DNA of 64,000 nucleotides from Ecdyonurus torrentis (lineage: Eukaryota; Arthropoda; Insecta; Ephemeroptera; Heptageniidae): contig OX439129.1 in assembly GCA_949318235.1 (NCBI GenBank), forward strand, positions 30,855,243 to 30,919,242. Reading direction: 5' to 3'. The notes beneath the pieces were generated by a model that was given only the letters and a program-made list of their open reading frames with translations, was not told the origin of the DNA and ran no database searches. Positions 1 through 12,594 of the stretch are shown piece after piece (the stretch's first letter is position 1; every line of letters begins with the position of its first letter). The position numbers and the translations under genes were made by a program.

Positions 1-1100
1 GGAAAGTTTATTAAAAAAAAAACTGCAATATTTTTAAATCTTTTTTTTTTTTTACTTTGAAATTAGTTGATTTCATTTCTGTTATTTTTATGATTTTTTT
101 TTTGGTATTAGTAGTTTAGGTTCAATTTTTACACGTTTACTGTTACAGACAAATTAATTAAACGTCAATGGTACAAATAATACAAGTATTGAAATTACAT
201 GAGAAATGATTGAGTTAAAAAAAATGTAGGTGTCAGAATTGTCCTTCTTCTGTCCCCCCCCCCCCCCCCCCCCCCCTTTAAGAATTTTTCCTTTTTTTTT
301 TTTTTTTTTTTTCATTTTAATAAACATTGTAGCTGGTAAAGAACAATGCACGTGTCTTAGCAGCACCAAAAATCATACTTAAATTTTCTGCTACGGCACG
401 GCATAATTGCCACACTTAACAAACATCATATAAAATTTATTTACGATTGTTATCATATATTTTAATTTTTTTTTTTAAAAAACGAAACCAAACCGCATTC
501 CTTATAACTTTATATTTTTCAACAACTTGAAAAAAAAGGTGTAAACAAGTGTCAGAGAAAAACTATGTTAGTGATGACTGATGACGATATTTTTCTTTTG
601 CATTCTGCTTCCTATTTTGTTCTTCTATCCTCCACGCACTCACGTCTTTTCTTTTTCTCTCATTTGTTATTGGCTATCGACTATTCAAGGTCAAAGTCAC
701 CTGCATGCTTTTTCCAAATGTTGTGCTTTCTTCTCTACTGCACAATAATGTAGAGTACATGAGAGTGACGTTTAAACCAGTACGTAAAATATTTTCATAC
801 AAAATATCAAGTACCTTGTTGGATGAAAACAAAGAATTCTTCTTATTTCGATTACTAATTACTAAAGGCAGAAGAAAGACAATTCTGACGCAATGAAAGA
901 CAATTCTGTAATTTCAATACTTGTAATATTTATACCATTGACGTTTAATTTGTCTAACAATAAACGTGTGAAAATTGAACTTAAACTACTAATACCAAAA
1001 AATAAAATTCATAAAAATAACAGAAATGAAATCAACTAATTTCAAAGTAAAAAAAAAAAAAAGATTTAAAAATATTGCATTTTTTTTTAATAAACTTTCC
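1..1100. repeat. Large inverted repeat, arms about 1-252 and 869-1100
   Basis: Bases 1-199 reappear in reverse complement at about 907-1100, with only scattered substitutions and small indels; position 1 pairs with position 1100. A second matching block is 232-252 against 869-889. The spacer of about 615 bp holds a poly(C) run, a poly(T) run and no convincing gene. The left arm starts at the window edge, so the repeat may extend outside. It looks like the two ends of a non-autonomous DNA element or a local inverted duplication. No target duplication can be tested because one end is cut off. Confidence 0.85.
254..312. repeat. Poly(C) tract followed by poly(T) tract
   Basis: There are 23 consecutive C at 254-276 and about 21 T at 292-312, inside the spacer of the surrounding inverted repeat. 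A long C homopolymer is unusual in such AT-rich DNA. Confidence 0.9.
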
Positions 1101-2485
1101 TTCGTAAAAATAATTTACAATCTCTTTAAAACACATACTTTTTTTGGTATAATTACAAACCAAATTCAAGCTGCTGATTTGAATGTTAATTTTTTTTATA
1201 ATACAAAGTTTAAAAAAAAAAAATTATCCCTTAACAATTTAATTAAGTATATTTTAATAGTAAAAATTATTAAATTGTATACATTTCTTATTAACACTAA
1301 ATTAAAAGTCTATTATATAATTGTTTTAAAAGCAAGCAGCATACATAATATCGGGCAATGCATGCGCTGATCAAGCTGTCAGAAAAAAAAATTGTCTATA
1401 CTATAAAGAGAGTAGCAACGAGCAACGAGCGAGCAGCAGCCAGGTAGAGTTTATAATATTACCTATACTCCTATACATACTATTTTATTTCCCCTCCTAT
1501 CGCCTACTTTATCGACTCAGTAACGCATCGATTACATTTTAATCGCAAAATTGAACAATTTTAAAACACTATCATTAAAATTCGATATATACAATAACAG
1601 TGACAAAATTACCCGTAGTACATAGGATGTATTTTACACTAGCGCTGTTAAAAAAATCTCACTTCTTAATTTTAAAGTTACGGCGTTTTAAGAACATTCG
1701 CAAACGTCACTTTTTTAGGTCAACCAGTGTACATTGCAAACTTTTTTTTGGCACTACCAAAAAATAGACAATCTGAAGATATTTTTACTCGCAATATGTT
1801 CAGATCTATCTTTAATAATAACAAAGATGCAGAGGCTCAAAGTTAACACGTGCCTCAAAAGTTGAAAAAAATATCATAAAAACACGACGTCGCGGGACGT
1901 TTTAATTAGTTGCACGTACAAATTTTAAACAAAAAATACTATATTAAATTGAGTTGTAGAAAACAAAATTTGACAATCAATGAATTTTTTTGTGACAATG
2001 TCCCACCAGCGAGTGCAATGGGGTTGTTTCTAGAAGAACTCTACAAACATAATAATAAAGAGATCCTGTAAGGCTTAAAGTCAATCCCAGGAACGTATAT
2101 TGAATTTTCAGTCACGTTCAACCTTCACAATGAGAGAGATTCACAAAGTAAACATGATTTTGATGCAACATGTCATGTATGTTTATATTATAACTCGATC
2201 TTGATGTTACCTGAAGTTGTTCATCATATTGTTGCATATAATCTTGTTTTAGAAATAATAATAATAATAAAAAATCATGAAGAAGAGAAAAGAATAAAAG
2301 AATGCAGTCGTCTCTCGGATGCATTTTACTTCCAACTTGGTCTAGGTCATCTTATAATGTGAGTGTGTCACTTGATCGATTCTATGTCTAAGCAGCTGCC
2401 TCTTTTAGACGGAATGACGGACGTGAGTGGTTTATGCCGTGCCTGTATTTTACATTTATGTATGTAATGTAAGTATAATATACAT

Positions 2486-2487
<2 letters not shown>
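1101..2487. other. Non-coding; weak promoter-like patch at 1402-1443
   Basis: No supportable reading frame. A TATAAA at 1402-1407 is followed about 25 bases later by a purine-rich stretch of GAGC/CAGC motifs ending in CAG|GTAGAG at 1441-1449. That arrangement could be a TATA promoter with a short first exon and a donor site on the plus strand. No coding exon can be linked to it, so this is a low-confidence inference. Confidence 0.3.

Positions 2488-2554
<67 letters not shown>
2488..2554. repeat. (GA)n microsatellite
   Basis: About 33 uninterrupted AG units. The open frames across it (Arg-Glu or Ser-Leu repeats) are artefacts of the dinucleotide repeat. Confidence 0.95.
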
Positions 2555-2558
<4 letters not shown>

Positions 2559-3955
2559 GATGAGCTTCGTCTCACTCACACAATCCATATGACCTGCTTT
2601 CTCAAGTTTTTTTTTTTTTTTTTTTTCTTCTTCTTCTTTTTTTCCTTCCTTCCTGCAAATTCAATCTCTCATAAATACGTACTATACAATTTTAAAATAT
2701 TATTATACTCTTTCATCATTTTTAACTCTTCTTTATTGAAACATTATTTTAAAATAATATAATATAAGTAAACTTAAATGCATTCAATCATATAAAAATA
2801 ATTGGATTTACAATTATCAAGTATGATATTTTTAACCCAATTTAAAAAATTTTTTGATCTCTTACGAAAAAAAAAAAAAAAAAAAAAAAAAGGAATAAAA
2901 ATTGTGGTTAAGATTTTATTTTTTTATTGCATGATCCAATTTCTCTCATAATTTTAGTGGTTTTAACGTTTTTCAGATTATTAAGTATCTACCTTTTGTT
3001 ATTATAAGTTTATACATTAAACATTCATAATAAATTTAATCTTTAGAATTTTTAGACTATCTGTTGCCGTTTTGCACAATTTGATTTAAAATGAGTTGTG
3101 GTATAAACATTTATAGCCCTGTAACACTTTTTTTTTATTATTTTTTAATGTAATTGCAAATTTTTCGCAAACTTTGATATATTCATTATATAGATTACAA
3201 AGTTGTACGCGTGGGTATATATACTTGTTGGTTACATAGTAAACGTACTTTTCATGCTTAAAGCTAATATAAAAATGTCCTGTCATGTAATCATATATTA
3301 TCATCTTCACAGAAAAATAAATCCATGTATGGTATAGGCAATGTAAAAAATGATTACATTTATAGTAGAAAGCTGACAAAATTGAACACTTAATCAAACT
3401 ATTAAATTTAACGTTGTAGAAATTTTTTATTTCAAAACTTGATAATCGATATGTGACCTTAAAATTAAGTAAATATAAAATTATGATTTTTTTTTTTTTT
3501 TTTTTTTTTTTGTGAGTCATATTAGATTTGAAAGATGATGCTATAACATAACTAGCGGCGATTTATTTATGATTTCTCTTAACAAACCACTCACTTACAC
3601 TTTAAAATGTAGAACAGTATAAAGAGCAGAAATAATTATTACTGTTATCAACATACGGATGTGAAAAATAAGAGATTGACGCACTTTTTTTTCCACATTT
3701 ATATCAAGTGGCAAATTTGCAAAATATCTCAAATAGTGTTCTTTAATTACTCTCTTCGTTTTTAAATCAAATGACATATTATTGTACTCACAGATATGAA
3801 TTAAAGTTTTAACATTATAGTACATTCTTTGCTTTTGATGGATTAAAGTTATGGTTTTATTATTCTAAAATTATTGTAGATGTTTTGAAATTTAAAGCAA
3901 AAATAAGCCTTAATATTTTTAAACTAAAAGTTAAGCCCATGATTAAACCATTTTC

Positions 3956-4000
<45 letters not shown>

Positions 4001-5622
4001 ATATTGTGTTATAGTGTTAAGTTTTAACATAGTTCCATCAAGTCATAGATACAGTAGTTGAAATGGAACCTCACACACGGGCCAGTCAAGGCCTATAAAC
4101 TAAGCACACAACATGACATTATAGCCATGACATCCTAGAGAAACCGTGGAAACTTTTTTGTTTGTATAAAACCTGCAGAAACACTCACCATCACATTGAA
4201 AAGAATGGTTTATTTTATATACGTGTTACCTTCAAAAACATCATCACTTAATGAACAGAAGCCATGTATATATAGTTAATTGGATGTTTTCTTTTGTAAA
4301 GAAACCGAAAGGGTCAGGTCATTGGACAGATTTGCACTTGTTTGACGCATAACATTTATATAATTTCTCAGTGAGGCGTAATTTTTTTCTTATGAATGTT
4401 TGCTCTACTGCTACAAAAATCATACGCTCTGCTCACTTCTGTGCACGCTTCAACTACATCTTCTTCTTTCGACTCTCGTACTTCTGCTCATCTATATATA
4501 TCACATATATAAAAAAAAGTTAAAGACCTTTAAATAATAATAATAAACTTTTTCCTTGGCCATGACAACTTTCGATCTTTAAAATAAAAATTTGCATTTC
4601 TACCACGACTTGTTTATATAATATAGTATTTGGGATAACGTTGTAAATTTATAATTTATGAATGAAATGATGAGATTCCCTTTCATTTAACACATCACGC
4701 AAAAACTGCTATTGATTTTTTTTTCATTGACATGAACATATTAAATAAAATATTATTATATCATTTAACATTACTTGATATATACTTATAACAAATAATG
4801 CATTTATATATAAACAATTATTATTAAATACGTATTTACTATTTCTCTATATTGCATTTAAATATAAGCTATTATTACGGTTTTCCTGTAATAGTTTTTA
4901 GTAATTTCAATCATTGACAAGATCAATCTAAATAACATATTGTAACCTGCATAGTTCAATGATACCATAGTGTAAGTATTACTATGATAATACTCTTACT
5001 CTATACAATATTTAGATTGTTATTTATTCGGTATAAAATTTATATTTTCAGATTTGTTTACAACAAAGTGATGTCAACAACACGCGTGTGTTGGGTGCAA
5101 TAATCTCGCAATCGAGATGCACATGTGAATTTTCTCACAACCGTGTGACCAACAGAGAAATTTAGCGCCCCCTACCCACCCTCACCTTCAAAGTCATATT
5201 GTTTTCATTTAAACTCTCTAAATATGCTAATAAAATAATATTTTGCACTTCCATTTTGAATTTTGTTTTTGAAAAAAAACTTTTATTTTTTCTTCGTGTT
5301 TTAACTATAAAGGAAGAAGAATGATTTTTCATGACAAAAAAAAAAGTAAAAGAGTAAAATAACAATTAAGTGCGTTATTCATGTTGACACGAATTCCAAC
5401 TTAAATGTAACCTTAGATTTATAAAACAATAATAACATATAAAAAAAAAATTGAGACTTTGGAAAAAATAACACTAAATTAATTGGTTTACCGTGTTTTA
5501 AGAAAAAAAAATTGTAGAAAAAAAAATCACACACGTCTTCTTTGCTTGATTTCTCTCTGGACTAGAGCTACTTTAAAAAATATTATCATTTTAATGGACT
5601 GCTGACATTATTTCTTCATTAC

Positions 5623-5626
<4 letters not shown>
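2555..5626. other. Non-coding AT-rich DNA with homopolymer runs
   Basis: No exon or conserved protein is recognisable on either strand. It contains poly(T) at about 2607-2626, poly(A) near 2867-2891, poly(T) near 3487-3511 and a 41-base poly(T) at 3957-3997. A GCGCCCCCTA motif occurs at about 5165-5174. The open frames at 3086-3520 and 3595-3825 (minus) have AT-driven composition (Lys, Tyr, Asn, Phe, Ile) and no domain. Confidence 0.6.

Positions 5627-5683
<57 letters not shown>
5627..5683. repeat. (TA)n microsatellite
   Basis: About 28 uninterrupted TA units. Confidence 0.95.
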
Positions 5684-5686
<3 letters not shown>

Positions 5687-7439
5687 TAATTATTTAATTA
5701 TACTTTTACGATTTTTTCTATATAAATATAAATATTTATGGCTTATTGAATAATGCTGTTACAATTATAAAGTTAAACAGTAGTAATTACGGTACAATAT
5801 TAGAGTACTTTATACAATATATATATATTATTTTTATATAAATGAATACAGCAAAATAAATCATACATTTTGTACAAATAAAGAAGTACCACTACTATGA
5901 ACTTTTCTGGGGAATTTCTGAAACGATAAATGATTTTAATTTGCTCATCATGATATAGCATAAAAATCAAAAACTTTGATCGCTTTTAATTTCCAATGAA
6001 AAATTGATTCAATAATTGTTGTAAAAACTTTTAATTGTACCGTTAAAATATACTTTCTTCGCATACAATTTCAAAAAAATATTTATTTTATTATACCTTT
6101 AGAAAAGATAATTTACAATACTTTTGAAGTTAACATAAAAATTCAATCATGGAAACTGAGAGTCATTAAACTTTTATATATTTTTTAAAACTTATTATAG
6201 ATTATTTTATTTTTATAATTAATAAGAGGAATCATTAAAATATATAACAGATCATCATTAAAAATTAAGTAAAAGTGGTTACCAATTATACATTTTTTTT
6301 ACCATTTAATTAAAAAAATATATAATTATTATTTAAAATTAAATTATATAAATCAAAATAATTATAAACCAATTAATTTTATTTTTATTTGATAATATTA
6401 TGATTAATAATAGTATGATGTTTGACACTTGTATAATTATAATTATTAGATAAATTTGTATATTTAAAAATTATTTAAATTGACCTTTAGACAAAAAAAT
6501 ACCACATAGGTTTTTGACCTGTCTAAAGTCATAACCCTGTGGAATTTAATAAAAACAAAAATGTAAAATAAAAATGAGAAAAAAAATTTTCAGGAAGCTT
6601 ACTGTTATTATTACTATACTATACATATAAGTACAATACTTTCTCTTAAAATTTTAATGTATTTGAAGTTAAAAACTATTAAATATTTTTCTCAATGATG
6701 AGAGCATTATTATTTTATTATATACGTATTTTCAAATACTTTCTTAGAAGACCTTACACGATGTCAATAAATTGTGGTTGTTTCTTGTAGTAATTAAGAC
6801 AAATGTAGGACTTTATGAGCACCTAGGCGTGTAGTTGAACTTTTGATATCATTTAATGATGGACAGTCCAGTTATCAAATTAAACTCGTTGCTTTTTATT
6901 TATTTTTGACTCGCATTTCCTGTTTACCTCAACCGTATTAAAAATCACTGAAAAGAAGTTGAGCAAAATAACATATTTTTTTTTTCTTTGGAAAGAAAGT
7001 TTATTTCATGTTACTTATCATACCATGCTCCTGAAAAATATAACATTATACTGCAACTTGTATTACAATCATTTAATTTTATATAACTTCTATAATTTAT
7101 AATTACTATTTTTACGTAACTGATTTTAAAACAGAAGATTCTGACGTGAATTACAAATTTTTGTATACATGAAATCCACTTTATGTACAGTATTTAATAA
7201 AGCAATATTAAAGAACTAAAATTTCAAAATATTATTTTATCTGTTGCACACTTAATAATTTTTTAAATTACATGAGCGTATAAGACATGAAAATACAATA
7301 ACATTTTTATGTACAAGTATATACAGTTGTTTGTAAGAAATAAAATTATATTATTACCTTGGAAATGCAATGCTTTTATATGGAGACTTTAATTAGCGTA
7401 ATAGTCACATGCTATTTCCTTCCATAAAAAAAAAAAAAA
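5684..7439. other. Non-coding AT-rich DNA
   Basis: I see nothing gene-like here. A short imperfect hairpin lies at about 6482-6530, where a GACCTTTAGAC-type arm meets GTCTAAAGTC. Confidence 0.6.
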
Positions 7440-7690
7440 TACACCCTGACCAAAACAAGAGCAGATATTTTTACAACCCGATACACCCCCTTTTATCAAA
7501 CAAATTTTCCCCAGATAACATCAAAATATTATACAGTATATTATTAAAAATATTATTATATTAAAAATTGATTGGGGATCAATTTAATATTAAAGTTAAT
7601 GTGTTAAATTTTATTCCTAATTGATTATAACCAGAGAAAAGGGTGTGCTTGTGGTTGAAATACCCTCTTATTTTGTTTTGGTGATGTTCT
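7440..7690. repeat. Degenerate terminal-inverted-repeat element (old MITE?)
   Basis: The left end (ACCAAAACA..., then a TATTT...AACC...CACCC block at 7440-7510) matches the reverse complement of the right end (about 7625-7690) over roughly 60 bp with several indels. The core is extremely AT-rich. It has no coding capacity and no clear target duplication. The arms are diverged enough that this is only a moderate call. Confidence 0.45.
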
Positions 7691-9758
7691 ATACAATTTT
7701 GTAAATTTTGTATCTCAGACACTCTGTGATGATCAGCAAATATGCTCACTTAAAATAACATGGACCGCATAGGAAAATGACTCATTTTGCCGGTTTAAAA
7801 ACAGTAAGCTATATTTTTGAGAGCATCGATGCTGTTAATATAGGTTGAATTAATATCTCAAGTATATTATATATGTGAGAAAAATAACAATAACAAAAAA
7901 TTAAATGATTTCCCAAAGAAAATTGATAAAAAACGAAGATTAGCAATGCTATGCATTGCTATGCTAAGCAATGTTATTCACTACTCCAATATGGCCTCTA
8001 AGCGTATTAAATATGATGTAATGCGGATACACCCTATATTGTTGCGTGGACTGCTTGCGTTTACCAACTTAAAAAATAACAATAAATTAGAGATAAATTC
8101 TGTGGTTACATATAGTTATTACAGTTTGGTTGCCAAAACTAAAATCAGTACGGAACACGTTATATATTCCAAGGCGTGCGTGATACAACTTATAAATTAT
8201 TTACCATATAATATAATACGAATACTGATAGATATAATATAATATTATTTTTGTATTCCATGAAATGTTCATAAATATTTTTGTAATCGTATATTATTAA
8301 ATATCACTCTCTCTTCAGTCTTAATTACTCTCAAAATTTAATTCATATAAAATTCGATTGCAAAGATTGTATTTCTTGGAACTGTTGCGCTTTAATATTT
8401 AATTATTTTATTGCAATATAGAAGTTTTTTTTTTTTTTTTTTTTTTTGCTTTTTGTTATATTATTATTATTTAAGGTTCGTTACCACCTCTTGGTATTTC
8501 ACATTTAATTTAAATGATATTTTATTCATAAGTTGCACCTGGATTATTTTTATTGTTGATTTTATATGTATCTTATTATATTAATATAATATTATTATTA
8601 TAACATTTAATAATATAATATAGTGTATTTTCATACAAAGTAAATACTGTTCATTTTGTATGTACCTGATTGTGCATGGATATGTATTTTACTATTTATA
8701 AATATATAGTAATTCGCCCTAAATTTGCAATTTTATTCTCCAAATATGAGAAAAACTCATACTGAAATTTAAAGGTAAAAAATATTATTGTGTGTATGGT
8801 TTTGGATTTTAATAACATTATAATCTTAAATTTAGTCATAATTACAATTATCATGTATATAATATTAAAATATGCATATTATAGTGCATTATGCATTATA
8901 GTGCACGGAAAGTACCCTGTTTTCACGTATGTACAAAATAACTACGTAACTTGAAGGTAATGTACGTAAAATTTACTTACTTAATCTATAGTAATTTACG
9001 TAAAGATTGAAAAGTTAACTATGTTGACTCTACTACGTTACTTTTCACAACATTAAATTTCCGCTGCACTGTCACTGTTATACACAACATAGTTAAGCAG
9101 AAGACGCCCAACAACAAAGTATTTTATTGTATATAAATATAACTGTTGTAAAGAACTGCAAATCTATATTATGTTTGTTTTGTATACAATATAATTTATG
9201 ACACTTTTTTTTTCGTGACCAAGAAATTGTTAATGTTGCAAACTGTACGTAGATTTGTAATATACTAATAATTAATTAAAATTATTGGTACACTATGAGT
9301 ATGGCAAACAGTTAATACTTAATTACGCACGAAATTATTATTATTTTATAGAACTTAAAATTCATGGTTATGATTTAATTCAACGTTTTTAAAAATTTAC
9401 TTCCTAGAATTATTATTATTATTTTTTTTTAAATATAAATTTTTATAACGTTTTTTTTTTATTTTAAATCAGTGTATATACGTAATATTAAATTTTAAAA
9501 ATCATTAAAATGAAGATTTAAAAAAAAACTGCATTTGATTACTATTGCATGCTACAAATTAACTTCCTTTAACGTTTAAATTAAACACAAAAGCTGTAAA
9601 TAAAAAGGTTTATGTGTATATGTATATAAAAAAAAACAGTATAATATAACATCCATTAAGTACACTACATGCAATTCTTTAATTAAAATATTTATAGCGT
9701 ATACTTGAAGTTATTACTCTCTGTAGCGTTAACTTACATATATTATACATTGTTATAT
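7691..9758. other. Non-coding AT-rich DNA
   Basis: No supportable gene. It includes a partial tandem duplication of a GCATTATAGTGCA-type motif near 8865-8905 and poly(T) near 8425-8448. The 98-codon open frame at 7946-8242 (plus) shows no recognisable domain or splice structure. Confidence 0.55.
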
Positions 9759-9941
9759 TTTTTTTTTTTTTTTTTTTTTTATTTCAAACACACAAATATA
9801 CAAAGTCCAACCAAGGCATAGCCTTATCGGTTGGTTCATTTATTGTTACACAATCATGTCTTATTATATTATATTACTACATATACATATTTTTTATTAT
9901 ATATATTTCAAAAGCAAATAAAGTACGTATTTACACAAAAA

Positions 9942-9943
<2 letters not shown>
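9759..9943 (-). other. LINE 3'-end-like segment with strong hairpin and poly(A)
   Basis: Read on the minus strand, this segment ends in a sequence of the GTTTGAAAT(A)n type. It contains a stable hairpin at 9807-9834: outer stem CCAACC/GGTTGG, inner stem AAGGC/GCCTT. LINE 3' tails often carry such a stem-loop next to a poly(A) tail. It may be the true 3' UTR of the retrotransposon at 10-12 kb, with the poly(T) at 9944-9986 then internal. Otherwise it is the remnant of another copy lying just beyond that element. Confidence 0.4.

Positions 9944-9986
<43 letters not shown>
9944..9986 (-). repeat. Poly(A) tail of the LINE (poly(T) on plus strand)
   Basis: A run of 43 uninterrupted T on the plus strand, 85 bases beyond the RT stop codon on the 3' side of the minus-strand element. 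Its length suggests recent insertion or microsatellite-like growth. Confidence 0.7.
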
Positions 9987-10071
9987 CATTTAAGAGAAGT
10001 ATTTTTATAATACAAGAAGCAAAAATTAATCATCATTAATCAATACAAACAGCAAAAAATTGTTCAACATT

Positions 10072-12252
10072 TTATAAATTATCAAGAAAGAATTTTTTCA
10101 TATTAAATTTCGTTTCATTTTTATTTGCAAAACTTTTTAATTCTGATGGAATTTGATTCCATAATTTAGGAAGTAAAAATTTTTTTGTCCTTTCAGTGAA
10201 TCTATTTACAATTTTTGGTACAAATAAAGGATTGGTCACTGCTGTTCTGGTACTATAAATATGAGTTCTCGGTATACCATGAGAATTTTCAAAATAATTT
10301 TCACAAATAAAAGAACATTTAAACATTTCTTCTATTGGCAATATCTTAAAGTACTTAAAATATTCAAGATCACTTTTTAGCTTATTTCCTTTTTTTAAAA
10401 TTTTTAATATTCTTATTTGCATTTTTTTCAATTCCCATAATTTACCTGATTTAGTACAACCATAAGATAATAACCCGTATAATATATGTGGATGTACAAA
10501 AGAAAAATATAATTGTCTCATCGTCTGTTCATTCACATATGATCTTACTGTTTTTAATTTAAAAATTGCAGATCTCAATTTATTTAACAGTTGCATAATA
10601 TGCAAATCCCAATCAAATGTTTGATCAATAATAGCTCCTAAGTAATTATAATTATTTACTTGTTCTACAAACTCACAATTACAATTTAAAGTAAAATTAT
10701 GTAAACACTTATTAGTATGAGCTCTTAATTGAATATTTTGCATAGTATATTTATACTTATTAAAAATGTGCATAACTTTTGTTTTTTTCCTATTAATTAA
10801 TATTTTCCTATCATGCGACCATTCCAAAACTGAATCAAAATCATTTTGTAACATTTTATTTGCAACTTCAAAGTTACTATGAGCCGCTATCATAAGTAAA
10901 TCATCGGCAAACATTTTTGCTTTACAATATTTTAGTAAATTAAAAATTTTGTTAACATAAATTATAAAGAATTTAGCACTTAAGACCCCTCCTTGTATTA
11001 TACCGCATTTTATTATTTTAATTTCACTTACAATATTTTTAATTTTGACAGCAACTTGTCTATTTTTTATAATATTCGCAATTAACATTAATGTTGGTCC
11101 TCGTATTCCAATTTCTTCTAAATCTTTTAACAATAAGTCATGGTCTATAGTGTCAAATGCTTTGGAATAATCAACAAATAAACAAAGAACATGATGCCCT
11201 TTTTCTAATTCTTCATTTATAAAATTGGAAACATCATATAGACATTTTGCTGTACCCTTTTTTTTTTGATAGGCATATTGATTTTTATTTATAATATTGA
11301 ATTCTTCTAAATAATCAGACAATAATAATTCAATATGTTTTTGTATAAATTTATCAACAAAAGCAGATACAGCAACTGGTCTAAAATTATTATATAGTTT
11401 ATGATCCCCACCTTTATAAATTGGCCTTATCAATGATAATTTTAGATTATCAGGATATACTGAGCTTTCAATACACATATTTGTTAATCTTATTAAATAT
11501 TGAATTAATGATTCGCCACCAAATAAAATATCCTGAACACCTATATTATCATGACCTGGTCCTTTTTTCTTACTTAATAAATTAATAATATAAACTGCTC
11601 GTTTCTCATTTAATTTTGGTAGATACATTGATTGTAAATTACTATTAAATTTAAGCGAATTTTCACTTAATATTAAATTACAATTAATCTTTACATCTTC
11701 AATTGAATTTACAAAATGATTTACAAAATTATTAGCAATATCTTTGATAGAACTTACATCAGACATATATTTAATAATAATATTATCAATATTAAGATTT
11801 TCTTTCCCTAATATTTGATTAATAAAACACCAAGATTTTCTTATATCACCAGCAATTTCAACAAATTTAGAATGATAATAATTATTTTTTTCTTTATTTA
11901 TTAAAAAATTTATTTTGTTTCTTAATTTTTTATATCTAATTCTATATTCAGGCATATGTAATGAGTTTTTAAATTTTTGAAAATATTTGTCTCTATCTTT
12001 CATAAGAAATTTTATTTCATCAGTACACCACACATTATTTAATCTTCTATTCTTGCTATTTAATAATTTTTCACTTTCACATTTATCACTTATATTTCGA
12101 AAAACTGTTACAATATGATTATATAATTCATTTGGACAATTAATATTATTACATATACTCCAATCATAATTACAAATCATATTTCTGAATTTTTTTAAGT
12201 TTTTAATTTTTACTTTATATAAAATAAGAATAATAAAGAGTTGAGTTAGCAA
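10072..12252 (-). CDS. Non-LTR retrotransposon reverse transcriptase, endonuclease missing
   Basis: An open frame of about 725 codons without frameshift or internal stop. Residue numbers count from 12252. The RT fingers and palm are recognisable. Motif A is FVDYSKAFDTIDH at 359-371, with catalytic Asp361. The QGGVLS motif lies at 420-425. Motif C is FADD at 448-451, with Asp450 and Asp451. RPVAVS (291-296) matches the RPI-type motif of LINEs. The N-terminal ~150 residues resemble the linker between endonuclease and RT (a WCTDEI...RDKYFQKF-type segment); a thumb and C-terminal region follow. The style suggests the Jockey/CR1 supergroup of non-LTR elements, but the clade cannot be fixed by eye. 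The frame starts at a non-ATG codon (TTG), and an in-frame stop lies upstream at 12286-12288. There is therefore no proven start, and the N terminus is truncated. The product would act in target-primed reverse transcription, but this copy lacks its nicking domain. Confidence 0.95.
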   Translation of the reverse strand: MLTQLFIILILYKVKIKNLKKFRNMICNYDWSICNNINCPNELYNHIVTVFRNISDKCESEKLLNSKNRRLNNVWCTDEIKFLMKDRDKYFQKFKNSLHMPEYRIRYKKLRNKINFLINKEKNNYYHSKFVEIAGDIRKSWCFINQILGKENLNIDNIIIKYMSDVSSIKDIANNFVNHFVNSIEDVKINCNLILSENSLKFNSNLQSMYLPKLNEKRAVYIINLLSKKKGPGHDNIGVQDILFGGESLIQYLIRLTNMCIESSVYPDNLKLSLIRPIYKGGDHKLYNNFRPVAVSAFVDKFIQKHIELLLSDYLEEFNIINKNQYAYQKKKGTAKCLYDVSNFINEELEKGHHVLCLFVDYSKAFDTIDHDLLLKDLEEIGIRGPTLMLIANIIKNRQVAVKIKNIVSEIKIIKCGIIQGGVLSAKFFIIYVNKIFNLLKYCKAKMFADDLLMIAAHSNFEVANKMLQNDFDSVLEWSHDRKILINRKKTKVMHIFNKYKYTMQNIQLRAHTNKCLHNFTLNCNCEFVEQVNNYNYLGAIIDQTFDWDLHIMQLLNKLRSAIFKLKTVRSYVNEQTMRQLYFSFVHPHILYGLLSYGCTKSGKLWELKKMQIRILKILKKGNKLKSDLEYFKYFKILPIEEMFKCSFICENYFENSHGIPRTHIYSTRTAVTNPLFVPKIVNRFTERTKKFLLPKLWNQIPSELKSFANKNETKFNMKKFFLDNL

Positions 12253-12534
12253 TTTTATTGAGCATGAATGAACATAAAAATTGCATTACTTTACTTTACC
12301 TTATCATATATATATGTATAATATAGTATACACTCTCACACACACACACACATGTTATATAATAGATAAATTCATTCATAATTATGTTCCTTTTAGCACA
12401 TACTTCTGTTGTATGTGTTAATATTTAATAATTCTATAATTTCAATTGCACACAAAAATTACTTTGGATTCACTTTACCTTGACCGTTACACAAAAAGCG
12501 AATGTTTGAAGTAATGAAATTGCAAGTACGTATA

Positions 12535-12540
<6 letters not shown>

Positions 12541-12591
<51 letters not shown>
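12541..12591. repeat. (TA)n microsatellite
   Basis: About 25 TA units, close to the 5' side of the LINE. Confidence 0.95.

Positions 12592-12594
<3 letters not shown>

Larger units (their letters stand above)
9942..12486 (-). mobile_element. 5'-truncated non-LTR retrotransposon (LINE)
   Basis: The minus-strand element has an intact reverse-transcriptase frame (10072-12252), a short 3' UTR and a 43-base poly(A) tail (poly(T) at 9944-9986 on the plus strand). The 11-bp sequence TTACACAAAAA occurs at 9931-9941, next to the tail, and again at 12487-12497. If that is the target-site duplication, the element spans 9942-12486. The repeat is AT-rich and could be chance, and the 5' part (12290-12486) is non-coding with a CA repeat, so the 5' edge is uncertain. 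No apurinic endonuclease domain precedes the RT, consistent with the 5' truncation usual for LINE copies. Confidence 0.6.

Noticed and set aside
1026..1370. 114-codon plus-strand frame
   Set aside because: Lies partly in the inverted-repeat arm, is AT-driven and has poly-Lys blocks; not credible as a gene.
2488..2554. CRISPR-like regular repetition
   Set aside because: Simple dinucleotide repeat; no repeat-spacer structure anywhere in the window, and the DNA is eukaryotic.
2388..2762. Open frames across the (GA)n run giving Arg-Glu or Ser-Leu repeats
   Set aside because: They are produced by the dinucleotide repeat and neighbouring poly(T), with no start context or homology.
3086..3825. Minus-strand frames of 144 and 76 codons
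   Set aside because: Lys/Tyr/Asn/Phe/Ile-dominated composition, poly-Lys from poly(T), no splice sites or domain; expected by chance in AT-rich DNA.
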